Assembly: GCA_964483245.1 (NCBI GenBank)
Contig: CAZABP010000010.1
Location: 1 to 64,000, forward strand
Length of the DNA stretch: 64,000 nt
Direction: 5' to 3'
Source: CAZABP01 sp964483245
Lineage (GTDB): Bacteria; Planctomycetota; UBA1135; UBA2386
A model generated the notes under the pieces. It made no database searches. It was given only the letters and a program-made list of their open reading frames with translations, and had not been told where the DNA came from. The number at the start of each line of letters is the position of its first letter. The first letter of the stretch is position 1. This document shows, one piece after another, positions 42,282-51,615 of this stretch. The translations under genes were made by a program, and so were the position numbers.

Positions 42282-43799
42282 CTACTGCGCGCGGAACGAC
42301 CGCTTGAACCGCGTCCCCTGACACGTCGGACACTTGACGCTGCCGGCCCGCCCGGTGTCGCTCATCGTCGGGATGTTGCCGGCACCGGAGCAGGTGATGC
42401 ACTCGTCCGTCCCGGCCCAGGTGACCGTGAAGTCACCGCCGTACTCGACGTAGTACGCCCGCAGGAAGAAGGCCCGCTCGTTCTGCGCCGCCTCCTTCCA
42501 CCAGTCCTCCGGCGTGTATTCCCGTGCCTGCCCGCCACCGGCCGACATCGCGCGCCGGCGCGCCTCGGCGATCCGCTTCGCGATCTTCTCGATCTCCTTC
42601 TCCTCGTCGCTGAGCTTGTCCTTGTTCGCCTCGTTCGCCTTCCCCTGCTCGGAACCTTTCGTGATCGCTTCCGCGCCGAGCACCCAGCTTCCGATCCCGT
42701 ACGCATACCGCTCCGCACGGGAAACGCCGGCGTACTCCTTGTCGTTGCGCTGGCGCCACAACGTGTCCACCTCGTCCGGGGTCAGCTTCAGGATCTTCGC
42801 GACATGTGCGCGCAGGTCGCGCCCCATCTGCGTCTCGGCGTAGCTGCGTGCCGCGGCGAGCGTGACGCCCCCTTCGCGGGTCTTGCTCTGTGCGAACTGC
42901 AGCATCGCCCGTGTCCACAGCTCGACGATCCGCCGCACGAAGTACCGCTCGCGCGACTGCTCGAGCCGCTCCTTCGCCTTCTCGAACTCGCTCTTCAGCT
43001 TCGAGTTCGGGAACTTCTGCTGGAAGTCGGCCACCAGCTCGACCCCGCGTTCGAACTCGCCGCGCGCCTGCGCGCTCTTGATCAGATCGATCAGGTCGCG
43101 CTCCACCTTCGCGCTCTGGAACAGCTTGAGCCGCTCGATCTTCCCATCCAGCTGCGCCGGCTGCCGGCCCCCGCCGAGCTCCTTCGCCCGGTTCAGGTGC
43201 AGCTCGGCGCGGTCGTAGTCGCGCACCCGCAGCAGCACGTCGGCCAGCAGGATGTGCTGGTCGGCCGCCGCGACGCGCTCGGCGGAGCCGGTCGGCGCCT
43301 CGGCCGGGATCGCATGCGCCGCGAGCTGCTCGTTGTAGAACTCGTCGTTGGTCAGCACCTGCAGCACCGGCACCGAGATCTGGCGCACGCCGCGCAGGCT
43401 GCCCCGCGGCACGACCCAGTCCTGTCCGCGCGAGCGGATCGTGATCGAGCGCTCGTCCTCGCGCACGCGCTTGCCGACCAGCTGGCGCAGCCCACCGCCC
43501 GGCAGCAGGTATTCCACCTGCTCGGCATCCATCAGGAACTCGCTCTCCTCGTCGGTCGACAGGCCGAACGACTGCCGCAGGCGCAGCGAGCTCGCCGGCG
43601 ACAGGTGATCCCAGCGCAGCTGCAGCACGCCGCCGTTGTCGAACCGCCGGAACGTCAGCGAGTCCCCTTCGGCCTGCGTGACCTCGCCGAACAGGACCTC
43701 GCCGCTGCGGAGCTGGATCGCCTGCGCCGTCAGCCGCGGCGACGGGGCGAACGCGGCAGCCAGCAGGACCAGGCACAGAGTCGTCAGGAGTCGTTTCAT
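42282..43799 (-). CDS. Exported TPR-like protein with a DnaJ-type zinc-finger tail
   Basis: The 505-residue product has a signal peptide (LLTTLCLVLLAAAFAPS). A small beta N-domain follows (IQLRSGEVLFGEVTQAEGDSLTF, like other planctomycetal envelope proteins), then TPR-like helices (HILLADVLLRVRDYDRAELHL), a charged coiled coil (DEEKEIEKIAKRIAEARRRA), and a C-terminal pair CITCSGAGN and CPTCQGTRF. The CxxCxGxG-like pair resembles half of a DnaJ zinc-binding domain. It overlaps the GspI-like gene by 4 nt, so it belongs to the pseudopilus operon and may be a structural or chaperone component (inference). Confidence 0.72.
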   Translation of the reverse strand: MKRLLTTLCLVLLAAAFAPSPRLTAQAIQLRSGEVLFGEVTQAEGDSLTFRRFDNGGVLQLRWDHLSPASSLRLRQSFGLSTDEESEFLMDAEQVEYLLPGGGLRQLVGKRVREDERSITIRSRGQDWVVPRGSLRGVRQISVPVLQVLTNDEFYNEQLAAHAIPAEAPTGSAERVAAADQHILLADVLLRVRDYDRAELHLNRAKELGGGRQPAQLDGKIERLKLFQSAKVERDLIDLIKSAQARGEFERGVELVADFQQKFPNSKLKSEFEKAKERLEQSRERYFVRRIVELWTRAMLQFAQSKTREGGVTLAAARSYAETQMGRDLRAHVAKILKLTPDEVDTLWRQRNDKEYAGVSRAERYAYGIGSWVLGAEAITKGSEQGKANEANKDKLSDEEKEIEKIAKRIAEARRRAMSAGGGQAREYTPEDWWKEAAQNERAFFLRAYYVEYGGDFTVTWAGTDECITCSGAGNIPTMSDTGRAGSVKCPTCQGTRFKRSFRAQ

Positions 43800-44257
43800 T
43801 GCTTGCTGCGCAACCGCTGGACGCGTTGCGGGAACGGTGTTTCGCGGAACATCACGCGGCGGTACTCGACGCCGATCGCTTCGCCCTGCTCCCGCCAGCG
43901 CATCGAGATCGTGGCGAGCACGACCAACGGCTGCTTGGGATCGAATGCGAAGTCGACACGATACTTCATCTCCGGAAAGCCTTCCGGTGCGTCGACCTCG
44001 AGCGGGGGGATCTCTTCGCTCTCGGGCGGGATGCTCGGCAGGTACTGCGTCTCGAGGCGGTACAGCACCTGGTCGACCAGCCGCGCCGCGCGCAGCTGCT
44101 GCTCGGCGCTGCGCCGAGTGGCGACGCCGACCCCGAGCACGCCGACCAGCGTCGTGACACCGAACAGCAGGATCCCGATCGCGACCATCATCTCGACCAG
44201 CGTGAAGCCGCGTTCGTGTCTGTGCGTGCGATCACCCACCGAACGAGTCCCTCCCAT
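43796..44257 (-). CDS. GspI-like minor pseudopilin
   Basis: The 153-residue product has a prepilin leader ending in HERG|FTLVEMMVAIGILLFGVTTLVG: cleavage after Gly17, Glu at +5, then a hydrophobic helix. The C-terminal part is a small beta domain (MKYRVDFAFDPKQPLVVLATISMRW). The position between GspJ and the end of the operon, the small size and the sequence V.R...L (RRSAEQQLRAARLVDQVLYRLE) fit GspI. Minor pseudopilins I, J and K form the tip of the type II secretion pseudopilus. It overlaps both neighbours (4 and 26 nt). Confidence 0.8.
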   Translation of the reverse strand: MGGTRSVGDRTHRHERGFTLVEMMVAIGILLFGVTTLVGVLGVGVATRRSAEQQLRAARLVDQVLYRLETQYLPSIPPESEEIPPLEVDAPEGFPEMKYRVDFAFDPKQPLVVLATISMRWREQGEAIGVEYRRVMFRETPFPQRVQRLRSKQ

Positions 44258-45416
44258 GCGCGAGGCGGATCATCCGCGTCACCATGCGGCCGGCGCGCGC
44301 CGGCTCGCCGACCGGATGCGGCACGCCGCTGGTGTGGCGCAGCCCACGCTGCAGCACGAACCGGTTCCCGTTCTGCGGGCCGAGCTGCACCCACTCCGGA
44401 CCGAGCTTCACCATCTGCCCGCTGCTGAAGGCCTCGGCGCGACCGAACGTGACCTCGGTCTCCTTGGCTCCGAGCTCGCGCAGCACAACCGATTCCGGCT
44501 CGGCCCGGCCGACGACGAGCTGCACGCGGATCCAACGTGGAAACACGTCGTCGGTGCGGTTGGTCAGGCTCTGCGCGCCGAGGTCGAGCGAGAAGATGCG
44601 ATGCGGCTCCTTGGCATCCGACAGCCAACCGGCGCGCGCGGAGTCCCAGACGTGTTCCGGACCATCCACGCCCGGGCGGCCGTCGAACCCGGCGGTCGTG
44701 TGCTGCGACGCCAGCGCGATGTCGAACTGCAGCAGATCGGTCGCGATGACCTCGGTGAACGTCGGGATCAGCGCCGGCGGGAAGTCCGGCCCGCCGATCT
44801 CGGCGACGTCCATCAGGTCGACGTCGAACCCACGCCGCACCGGGATCCGTTCGCCCGGCAGGAACAGCCCTCGCCGCAGCTCGAGCCGGTCACCGATCCC
44901 GTCTTCGGCCGGCCATGGCAGCAGCAGCATCTGCCCGCGCTGGGCGCGCGGTGCCGCGGCGACGAGCTGGTCCAGCGTCGTCTCGACGTCCTCCTGCACG
45001 CGCGTGCGTGCGGTCCGTTCCGCCTCGGCGCGCAGCGCGCGGCGGAGCAGCTTCTCCTCCTGCGCGACGCTCAGGTGCACGGTGGCGCGGATCACCTGCA
45101 CCTGCGCGGCGGTGGGATCCGTGCGGAAGCCCAGCGGTGCCCATTGCACGATCAGCCGCGCGTCGGGCGGGCCTTCGGCCAGCAGCTGGATCGGGCCGGC
45201 CATGCTGGTGAACTGTTCGAGCACGACCTGCTCGACGGCATGCGTGCGGTCGGAGAGATCCTGGCTCGCCTCCCCCTCGTCGAACACGGCGACGCCACCG
45301 GCGAGCAACTGCAGCAGCATGACCAGGAAGCCGGCCAGCAGCCCCATGACGACCAGCATCTCCACCAGCGTGAAGCCACCGTCGTTCCGGGTCGCTGCGG
45401 CCGTGCGGGGAGTCAT
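44232..45416 (-). CDS. GspJ-like minor pseudopilin
   Basis: The 394-residue product starts at ATG 45416, overlapping the GspK-like stop by 4 nt. The leader ends NDGG|FTLVEMLVVMGLLAGFLVMLLQLL with Glu at +5. The following ectodomain is much larger than GspJ (about 200 residues) and includes DRLELRRGLFLPGERIPV and VFPRWIRVQLVVGRAEPESVVL, the latter like the GspJ C-terminal strands. It sits between GspK and GspI, as in type II secretion operons. Tip-complex membership is inferred from order and leader. Confidence 0.78.
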   Translation of the reverse strand: MTPRTAAATRNDGGFTLVEMLVVMGLLAGFLVMLLQLLAGGVAVFDEGEASQDLSDRTHAVEQVVLEQFTSMAGPIQLLAEGPPDARLIVQWAPLGFRTDPTAAQVQVIRATVHLSVAQEEKLLRRALRAEAERTARTRVQEDVETTLDQLVAAAPRAQRGQMLLLPWPAEDGIGDRLELRRGLFLPGERIPVRRGFDVDLMDVAEIGGPDFPPALIPTFTEVIATDLLQFDIALASQHTTAGFDGRPGVDGPEHVWDSARAGWLSDAKEPHRIFSLDLGAQSLTNRTDDVFPRWIRVQLVVGRAEPESVVLRELGAKETEVTFGRAEAFSSGQMVKLGPEWVQLGPQNGNRFVLQRGLRHTSGVPHPVGEPARAGRMVTRMIRLAHGRDSFGG

Positions 45417-48400
45417 CGCGCCGTCACCTGCTCCGACAGCAGCCGGCCTTCCCCTTCGTAGTCGAGGACCAGCGCGCGCAGCGTCGGCGCGCGCTTCCAG
45501 GTGTGGACGCGCAACCCGACCGGGTCGTAGGCACCCGGCAGGTACACGGTCCGGAACCGGGCCTCGAGCCGGCTGCCCTGCCGCAGGATCCGGTTCGGCG
45601 TCGGCTGTTGGCCGTCGTCCCCGGTGCGCCCGCGCTCGAACAACCAGAGATCGTCGCGCTTGGTCGGATCCGCATTCCACGGTGCCTGCCCATCGGTGCG
45701 CACGAGACACTCGAGCCGCACGCGCAGGTCCCCCTGGTCGTCCTCCCAATACAGGCCGTCGAAGAACACCGGCCCTGGATCGAGCGTGACCTGCCAATGC
45801 GCGAGCTCCGGATCTTCGGCGCGCGCGTGTTGGCGATCCCAGTAGCGGAACGGGAATCCGATCACGGCCGCTCCGGCCGGCAGGCTCTCCGGCGTCGTGC
45901 CGAAGCGCCCGCGGAACAGCCCCGCCGGCTCCGGTGTCGTCGCGTCCGGGTCGTACCAGCGCGGCATCTCGAGCAGCTCGACGCGCGCGCTCCAGGTGTA
46001 GTGCAGCAACTCGTTGCGGGCGCGCAGCAGCGCACCGTGGCGCGGCAGGGAGCCGATGTTCTGCACGATCACCTCCCAGGCGCGCTCGCCGAGCGGCTCC
46101 GCCAGGATCGCGGCCGGGATCTGTTCGAGGAACTGCACCGGCTCGCCGGGGGCGTGCGCGCGCGGGAGCGTGCCGAGCAAGCCGCGCCCTTCGGTCGCGA
46201 CCTGGAACGACCCGCCGCTGTGCGATTTCACGGCCAGGATCTCCCCGCCGATCATGACCAGCCCACCCCAGTCGGGGTACTCCGTCGTCAGCCGGCGCGG
46301 CTCGAACACGACGGCCACCGGCGAGGGCCGCAGGTTCTCGACGACGACGAACGACTCGCCATCGACCGTCAACGGCTCGTCGAGCATCAGCATCTCGGCC
46401 GTGCGCTGCACGGCAGCGACCTCGTCGATGAGGCCGCGCATCGGCCGCGGTTCGCTGCTCGGACCACCGCCGAAGTCGCCGGTCGGCGGCCAGGCTGCCG
46501 GCAGCTCGCCGCTGGGGAACTTGACCAGGCGATCGATCTGGCGCACGTCGAGCGCGTCGTTGCGTTCGTCCGGGCCCTGGTAGATCTGCCGCACCGGATC
46601 CTGGAACGCGACGAGCTGGAACGGATACGGGCCGAGCAGCTCCGGCAGCGCACTGGTCTGCTGCCCCTGCTGCACTCTCTGCAGGTCGCCGGTGAACATC
46701 CGCGCCACCCAGTTCACGGTGTGCCACTCGATCGGCGGGCGGTTCTCGCCGGTCGCCGACGAACCGGCGATCAGCGCGACGCGGTCGTTACGGCTGGTGC
46801 GCGCGCTGCGCGCGCCGTAGTTCCCCCAGTCCTGTTCGAACCGGTGGCACTGCAGGACCAGCGTGTTGGCGTTGTGCGGATGCGAGCTGGTGCGCGTGAA
46901 CGGATCCCCGCGGAAGCCGACCGCCATACGCGCGGTGTGGATCACCGAGAGCTGCACCTCGAGATCCGGTGTGAACCCGATGTAGTCGGTGCCGTACTGC
47001 GGCGGGATCGGATACGGGTTCGCGGCCCATGCATTCGGGTCAGGCACCGAGATGCCGCCCGGTCCCGCAGTCCCATCGATCCGCATGTCCTGCTGCGTCA
47101 GCTCGCGTCGCAGCCAGTTCCAGGCCGACAGGTCGGCGCGCAGGATGTTGCCGTTCTGCAGCCAGTCGTAGCGCACCCACTCCGTCTCTTCGGGCCGCGC
47201 GCCTTCGAGCTGCACCCACTCGGTGATCCCGACGATCGACGGGTCCTTGATGTTGCCGCGGATCGGCAGCGAGATCGGGACGACGTACAGCATGTACGTC
47301 GCGTACTCGTTGGCCGACTTCATGTTGCCGCCGGTCCCGATCTGGATTCCGGCCCACTTGCTGACGAACTGACGCGGACGGCCGGTGTAGAAGCCGCGCG
47401 GGTCGTTCTTCCCCTGGATCGGCGGCAACTGCACGTTGCGCGTGATGTTGGTCAGCTTGTGTCCCTGGCGGGCGCCGTACTGGATCAGTTCGACGCCACC
47501 GACTTCAGCGGAGACAGCGTTGGTGGTCGCGGGTGGCGCGATGTTCAGGTACTTCTGCACCAGCAGCGCGTAGCCGCCGCCCGCCGGGAACGCAGCCTGG
47601 ATCTGCTCGCTGGCCGGCTGCGGATCCGGCCCGCTGCCAGTCTGGTCCGGCAACGGATCGGCGAGCTCGACCTCGCCGGTCCAGGTCTCGTCCATGCCGT
47701 GGCCTACGGTCTGGGACTGGTTGCCCCACTTCACCTCGATCACGCGCGGGTTCTGCTTCACGACGCCACGTGCGACCGCGAACGCACCGATCGGTTCGGC
47801 GAGCCGCGCCGAGCCGACCTGCACCAGCTCCTGCCGGTAGACCGGCAGCGAGAACCCGTACAGCTCCACCATCGCGCCGGCCTCGATCGCCGGGGCGAAG
47901 TCGATGTCGACGCCGCCGGTCAGCTTGTCGATGTCGACCGTCGGGCGGCCGTTCTGATCCAGCGGGATCTCCGGGCGGTACTCGCGCAGGTCCATCCGCG
48001 CGACGCGGCCGCCGAACGAGTCGTCGAACGCGCAGTAGAACGTCGTCGCGTCCTTGCTGGTGTACTCGAACAGCTCGAGCCCGATCCGCAGCACGCCCTG
48101 GTCCGGGAACGTGTCGGTGCTCTCGACGCGGATCGGCAGGTACTTCGCCGTGTCCTCGCGCCACGAGCGACCGCCAGAGGGGCGGCGGTACTCCGGGATC
48201 TGCTGCGCCAGCCAGGTCATCAGGTTCGGCTGACCACGCGCCATCCCGTCGATCGTGAGGCAGAGCTGGTCGGCGCGGTTGCCGTGCGCCGACGCGTTCA
48301 CGTGCGCCCACATCCCCTCCTCCCACGCGATCTCGTTGAGCGGGACCTTCCAGATCCCGGCGGTGCGTTCGACCTGCGTCTTGGTGCGGGTCGGCTCCGG

Positions 48401-50605
48401 ATCGAGACCGGCTTCGTCGAGGACCTCGAGCAGCAGCTCGTTGCCACGGAACTGCACCGAGATCCGGTTGCGGTCCATGTCGCCGGCGTTCAGGTCGTAC
48501 GGCACCTGGTCGCGCGTGTCGCGCGGCTGGAACCAGAACTGCGTGCCATGCGGAACGACGAAGCCACCAGGCCCGGTGAACGGGAACGAGACGACGCGCT
48601 TGCCATCGCCGCTGCTCGCCGGCTCCGGCTCCGCGCCGCCGGACGGTCCGCGCGGCTGCGTCGCGTCGCCGCCTTTCGGGCCGCTGTTCGTCATCCGGTA
48701 CGGCCCCTCCTCGTCGACGTTGCGGCCGTTCGGATCGAGCGTCGAGAACATGCTGTCCCAGACCCAGCCGCGCCCGTCGTTCGGGGTCGACGCGGATGCG
48801 AGCTGGAACCCGGCGCCGTTGCCGTCCTTGCTCGGGAAGCGCGGCCCGCCGAGCCCCGCTTCAGGGATCAGCATCCCGATCAGGTACGCGAAGTACCGCG
48901 GCGCCGGCTCCGTCCCGCGCTCGAACGGCACCGCCCCGGCGATGTTGATCGGACCGGTGTGGTACCACGGCGTCTGCCGCTCGATCCGCGCCGCGTCCTC
49001 GAACGCGAGCTGCGTCGCCAGGATCTGATCCAGGCGGATGCCCGGCATCGCAACCGCGATCCCGCTGCGCTCGATGCGCACCGCGCCGCGCGAGCCGGGA
49101 CGGTTCGCCGCGGCGGCGGCGCGGTAGCCGACGACCGCGCCGGACGTGAACGTGATCGGCGGCAGCGCGAAGTCGAGCACGTTGCCGTCCGTCCCCTGCA
49201 TGAAGCTGATGAAGACCCAGGCGAGGCGAAACTTGTCCTCGGATTTCTCGACCGCATCGAACTGCGGTTTGAACAACCGCTGCGCCAGGTCCTCGAAGCT
49301 CTCGAACGGCCGCGGCTCCGGATCGAACCCGTCCGGCACGACCCCGCCATCCCCGCGCAACGCGAGGATCAGCTCCGCCTGCTGCTCCGCCTCCCGGCGC
49401 GAGATCGCCGCTCTCGTCTTCTGGGCGCCACCGTCGACACCGGCACCCGGACGCAGTCCTTGGATCGCCGCGATCAGGACCTCACGGGACACCGTGTTCA
49501 GGTTGATCGGGTGCTGCAGCAGCGGCTCCACCAGCGTGTCGATCGCGGGGTACGTGCGCGTGACCGGGCGCAGCAGCTCGATCCGGTACGCGGTCGGCAG
49601 GTTGAACCCGGCGCGCCGCGGCGCGTCGTGCGTCGACCAGACCATCCCGTACTCCATGCTGCCGTCGGCGAGGTTGCGCAGCCGCACGATCGTGCCGGCC
49701 GCCAGCGAGACCGCCGACCGGACCAGCAACCGGTAATCCCCGGCCTCGACGTCGGAGAACAGCCGCTCGGAGCGCCCGAACTCCCCCGCCGACTCGCGCA
49801 CCGACGCCACCGTGCAGCAGGCCTGCAGCCGGTCCAGCTCCGCGGCGTCGAAGCCGCCGAACCCGGCGCGTGCGATCCGCGCCACTTCGCCGACGCTGCC
49901 CCACGGGGTCCAGCGATCGCGACGCCCTGGCTGCTGCGGATCCGCGCGATGCGCATGATCGACCGCCCAGGTCGCGGCGAGCACGCAGCGGTAGTCGAGC
50001 ACCTGCTGGCCACGGGCGAGCCCGTGTCCGATCGCGGTCTGGAAGCCTTCCTCCGCGACCAGCAGCCCGCGCTCCAGATCGCGCAACACGTTGCCGTCCC
50101 GCTGCCCGTAGCGGATCAGCTCACGGTCGACCACGACGTAGCCGCGGTCGGGGAAGCCGGAGGCATCCTCGAGTTGCAGCTCGGTCGCCTCCGCCTCGTG
50201 TTCCGACGCCAACGTCGCGCCGAGGCCGAGCAGGTTCGCGTAGACGGCCGGCGACGCCGACGTCAGGTTGATGCGCCGCTGCAGGTCTTCGAGCTCGGCC
50301 GACAGCAGCATCCGGTCACCGACCGCAGCCAGCGCTCCGGCCCCGACCTGGTCGGGGAACTCGCGCCGATCGTCGACGAGCGGGGTCTCGTCCAGGCTCG
50401 GATGGCTGCGGCGCGCATGCGCGAGGGCGAGGTCGCGCGCCGACTGGCAGGCCAGGTCGACCTGCTTCTGGTCGGCGACCGCAATCGCCGCCGCCTCGCC
50501 GTTCCCCATGCCGAGCAGGAACGGCGCCGCCAGCGTGGTCAGGATCGCGAGCACGACCAGCACCGCGATCAGCGCAAACCCACGCTCGGATCGGATCTTC
50601 GTCAT
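45413..50605 (-). CDS. Giant GspK-like pseudopilin (1730 residues)
   Basis: The leader RSERG|FALIAVLVVLAILTTLAAPFL lacks the usual Glu at +5, a known hallmark of GspK, which caps the pseudopilus. Near residue 363, HPINLNTVSREVLIAAIQGLR matches the helix-hairpin (SAM-like) motif that GspK shares. The family is normally about 320 residues; here some 1300 more residues follow the helix-hairpin. They are rich in beta structure with no repeat obvious by eye (for example TEYPDWGGLVMIGGEILAV, GTLPRAHAPGEPVQFLEQI, LHYTWSARVELLEMPRWYD). Overlaps of 4 nt link it to GspH and GspJ. The size suggests a large surface-exposed or cargo-binding tip. Confidence 0.82.
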   Translation of the reverse strand: MTKIRSERGFALIAVLVVLAILTTLAAPFLLGMGNGEAAAIAVADQKQVDLACQSARDLALAHARRSHPSLDETPLVDDRREFPDQVGAGALAAVGDRMLLSAELEDLQRRINLTSASPAVYANLLGLGATLASEHEAEATELQLEDASGFPDRGYVVVDRELIRYGQRDGNVLRDLERGLLVAEEGFQTAIGHGLARGQQVLDYRCVLAATWAVDHAHRADPQQPGRRDRWTPWGSVGEVARIARAGFGGFDAAELDRLQACCTVASVRESAGEFGRSERLFSDVEAGDYRLLVRSAVSLAAGTIVRLRNLADGSMEYGMVWSTHDAPRRAGFNLPTAYRIELLRPVTRTYPAIDTLVEPLLQHPINLNTVSREVLIAAIQGLRPGAGVDGGAQKTRAAISRREAEQQAELILALRGDGGVVPDGFDPEPRPFESFEDLAQRLFKPQFDAVEKSEDKFRLAWVFISFMQGTDGNVLDFALPPITFTSGAVVGYRAAAAANRPGSRGAVRIERSGIAVAMPGIRLDQILATQLAFEDAARIERQTPWYHTGPINIAGAVPFERGTEPAPRYFAYLIGMLIPEAGLGGPRFPSKDGNGAGFQLASASTPNDGRGWVWDSMFSTLDPNGRNVDEEGPYRMTNSGPKGGDATQPRGPSGGAEPEPASSGDGKRVVSFPFTGPGGFVVPHGTQFWFQPRDTRDQVPYDLNAGDMDRNRISVQFRGNELLLEVLDEAGLDPEPTRTKTQVERTAGIWKVPLNEIAWEEGMWAHVNASAHGNRADQLCLTIDGMARGQPNLMTWLAQQIPEYRRPSGGRSWREDTAKYLPIRVESTDTFPDQGVLRIGLELFEYTSKDATTFYCAFDDSFGGRVARMDLREYRPEIPLDQNGRPTVDIDKLTGGVDIDFAPAIEAGAMVELYGFSLPVYRQELVQVGSARLAEPIGAFAVARGVVKQNPRVIEVKWGNQSQTVGHGMDETWTGEVELADPLPDQTGSGPDPQPASEQIQAAFPAGGGYALLVQKYLNIAPPATTNAVSAEVGGVELIQYGARQGHKLTNITRNVQLPPIQGKNDPRGFYTGRPRQFVSKWAGIQIGTGGNMKSANEYATYMLYVVPISLPIRGNIKDPSIVGITEWVQLEGARPEETEWVRYDWLQNGNILRADLSAWNWLRRELTQQDMRIDGTAGPGGISVPDPNAWAANPYPIPPQYGTDYIGFTPDLEVQLSVIHTARMAVGFRGDPFTRTSSHPHNANTLVLQCHRFEQDWGNYGARSARTSRNDRVALIAGSSATGENRPPIEWHTVNWVARMFTGDLQRVQQGQQTSALPELLGPYPFQLVAFQDPVRQIYQGPDERNDALDVRQIDRLVKFPSGELPAAWPPTGDFGGGPSSEPRPMRGLIDEVAAVQRTAEMLMLDEPLTVDGESFVVVENLRPSPVAVVFEPRRLTTEYPDWGGLVMIGGEILAVKSHSGGSFQVATEGRGLLGTLPRAHAPGEPVQFLEQIPAAILAEPLGERAWEVIVQNIGSLPRHGALLRARNELLHYTWSARVELLEMPRWYDPDATTPEPAGLFRGRFGTTPESLPAGAAVIGFPFRYWDRQHARAEDPELAHWQVTLDPGPVFFDGLYWEDDQGDLRVRLECLVRTDGQAPWNADPTKRDDLWLFERGRTGDDGQQPTPNRILRQGSRLEARFRTVYLPGAYDPVGLRVHTWKRAPTLRALVLDYEGEGRLLSEQVTAR

Positions 50606-51615
50606 GACTGCTCCCAGTGGATCAAGCCTTGGTCCCGCAACCGGCCGCGCAGCGACTCGTCGCCGTAGCGGAGCTCGATCACGGCGGCCGATTCGGGCGC
50701 ACCGACCCGGTCGAACCGCAACCGCTCCAACGTCCCGAGCGGGTCGTGCACGCGCACCTCGACCTCGCCCGGGATCAGCAGCTCGTCGCCGAGCTCGTAG
50801 CGCAGCAACAGGATCTCGTCGATGCGGCCGCCGACCGGCGCGTCACCCGGCGAGATCTCGAGAAGATCACCCGCGGTCTGGAACGGATGCCCGTTCGCAG
50901 GCGCCGCCGCCTGCTCCCGCTCGTCGATCTGCAGCGTGAACCGCGACCCGTCGTGCGCGACGCGCAGCCCGAACCAGCGACCGGTCGGCAGCGGCCGCGG
51001 CCCCTGCAGCGAGACGACATTGCCGGGCCGCGGGCCGGGCGCTTCGAGCGTCAGCTTCGCGTACGGCCGCAGCTCCGCGTCCCAACCGACCGACAGCATC
51101 CGGCCGAGCCGCACCAGCGTCGCCGCACTGCGCTCGTCCGGGTCGAGCTTGACGTCGAGCTGCAGCAGGAACCCGTCGTACAGATCGAGCCAGCTGCCGG
51201 TCTTCAGCGTGAACATCGTCGACCGCCCGCGCGGATCCGGCTCCCAGGCTCCGCCGAACCGGCCCGCGACGACCGCGTTGCCGGTCAGCTGCGGGCGATG
51301 CCGCTCGTTCAAGAACCGCTCGTCCGGCTCGAGGTGCCAGATCGCGGCCGGCGCCAGCACCCGCGCGCGCACGCGCGTCGGTGCACCCTCCCCGTCCCGC
51401 TGCACCAGCACCTCGGTCGTGGCCCCGCGCTGCCGCGCCGTCGTGGCCGCCAACGTGATCTGGTCGCGCAGGATCGCCCGCGCCGAATCCAGCACCGTGA
51501 CGCCGCGCTGCACGAACCCCACCCCGATGCCGATCAGGACGCCGATCACGGTCATGACCGCGAGCAGCTCCAGCAGCGTGAATCCGCCGCGAGCAGACCG
51601 CGGCGTCGCGTTCAT
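50602..51615 (-). CDS. GspH-like pseudopilin with a lectin-like ectodomain
   Basis: The 337-residue product has the leader SARGG|FTLLELLAVMTVIGVLIGIGVG, with cleavage after Gly11 and Glu at +5. GspH is usually about 170 residues. Here, after VLDSARAILRDQITLAATTARQRG (typical of GspH), the ectodomain resembles a concanavalin/LamG-like sandwich: DGFLLQLDVKLDPDERSAATLVRL, GRWFGLRVAHDGSRFTLQIDE and GGRIDEILLLRY. It overlaps GspG and GspK genes by 4 nt each. The extension suggests ligand or glycan binding on the fibre (inference). Confidence 0.78.
   Translation of the reverse strand: MNATPRSARGGFTLLELLAVMTVIGVLIGIGVGFVQRGVTVLDSARAILRDQITLAATTARQRGATTEVLVQRDGEGAPTRVRARVLAPAAIWHLEPDERFLNERHRPQLTGNAVVAGRFGGAWEPDPRGRSTMFTLKTGSWLDLYDGFLLQLDVKLDPDERSAATLVRLGRMLSVGWDAELRPYAKLTLEAPGPRPGNVVSLQGPRPLPTGRWFGLRVAHDGSRFTLQIDEREQAAAPANGHPFQTAGDLLEISPGDAPVGGRIDEILLLRYELGDELLIPGEVEVRVHDPLGTLERLRFDRVGAPESAAVIELRYGDESLRGRLRDQGLIHWEQS

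Noticed and set aside
45503..50668. A 1721-codon open frame on the plus strand, opposite GspK
   Set aside because: It mirrors GspK codon for codon, has Arg/Asp/Val-rich low-information sequence and no domain pattern. In high-GC DNA the antisense of third-position-GC codons often stays open.
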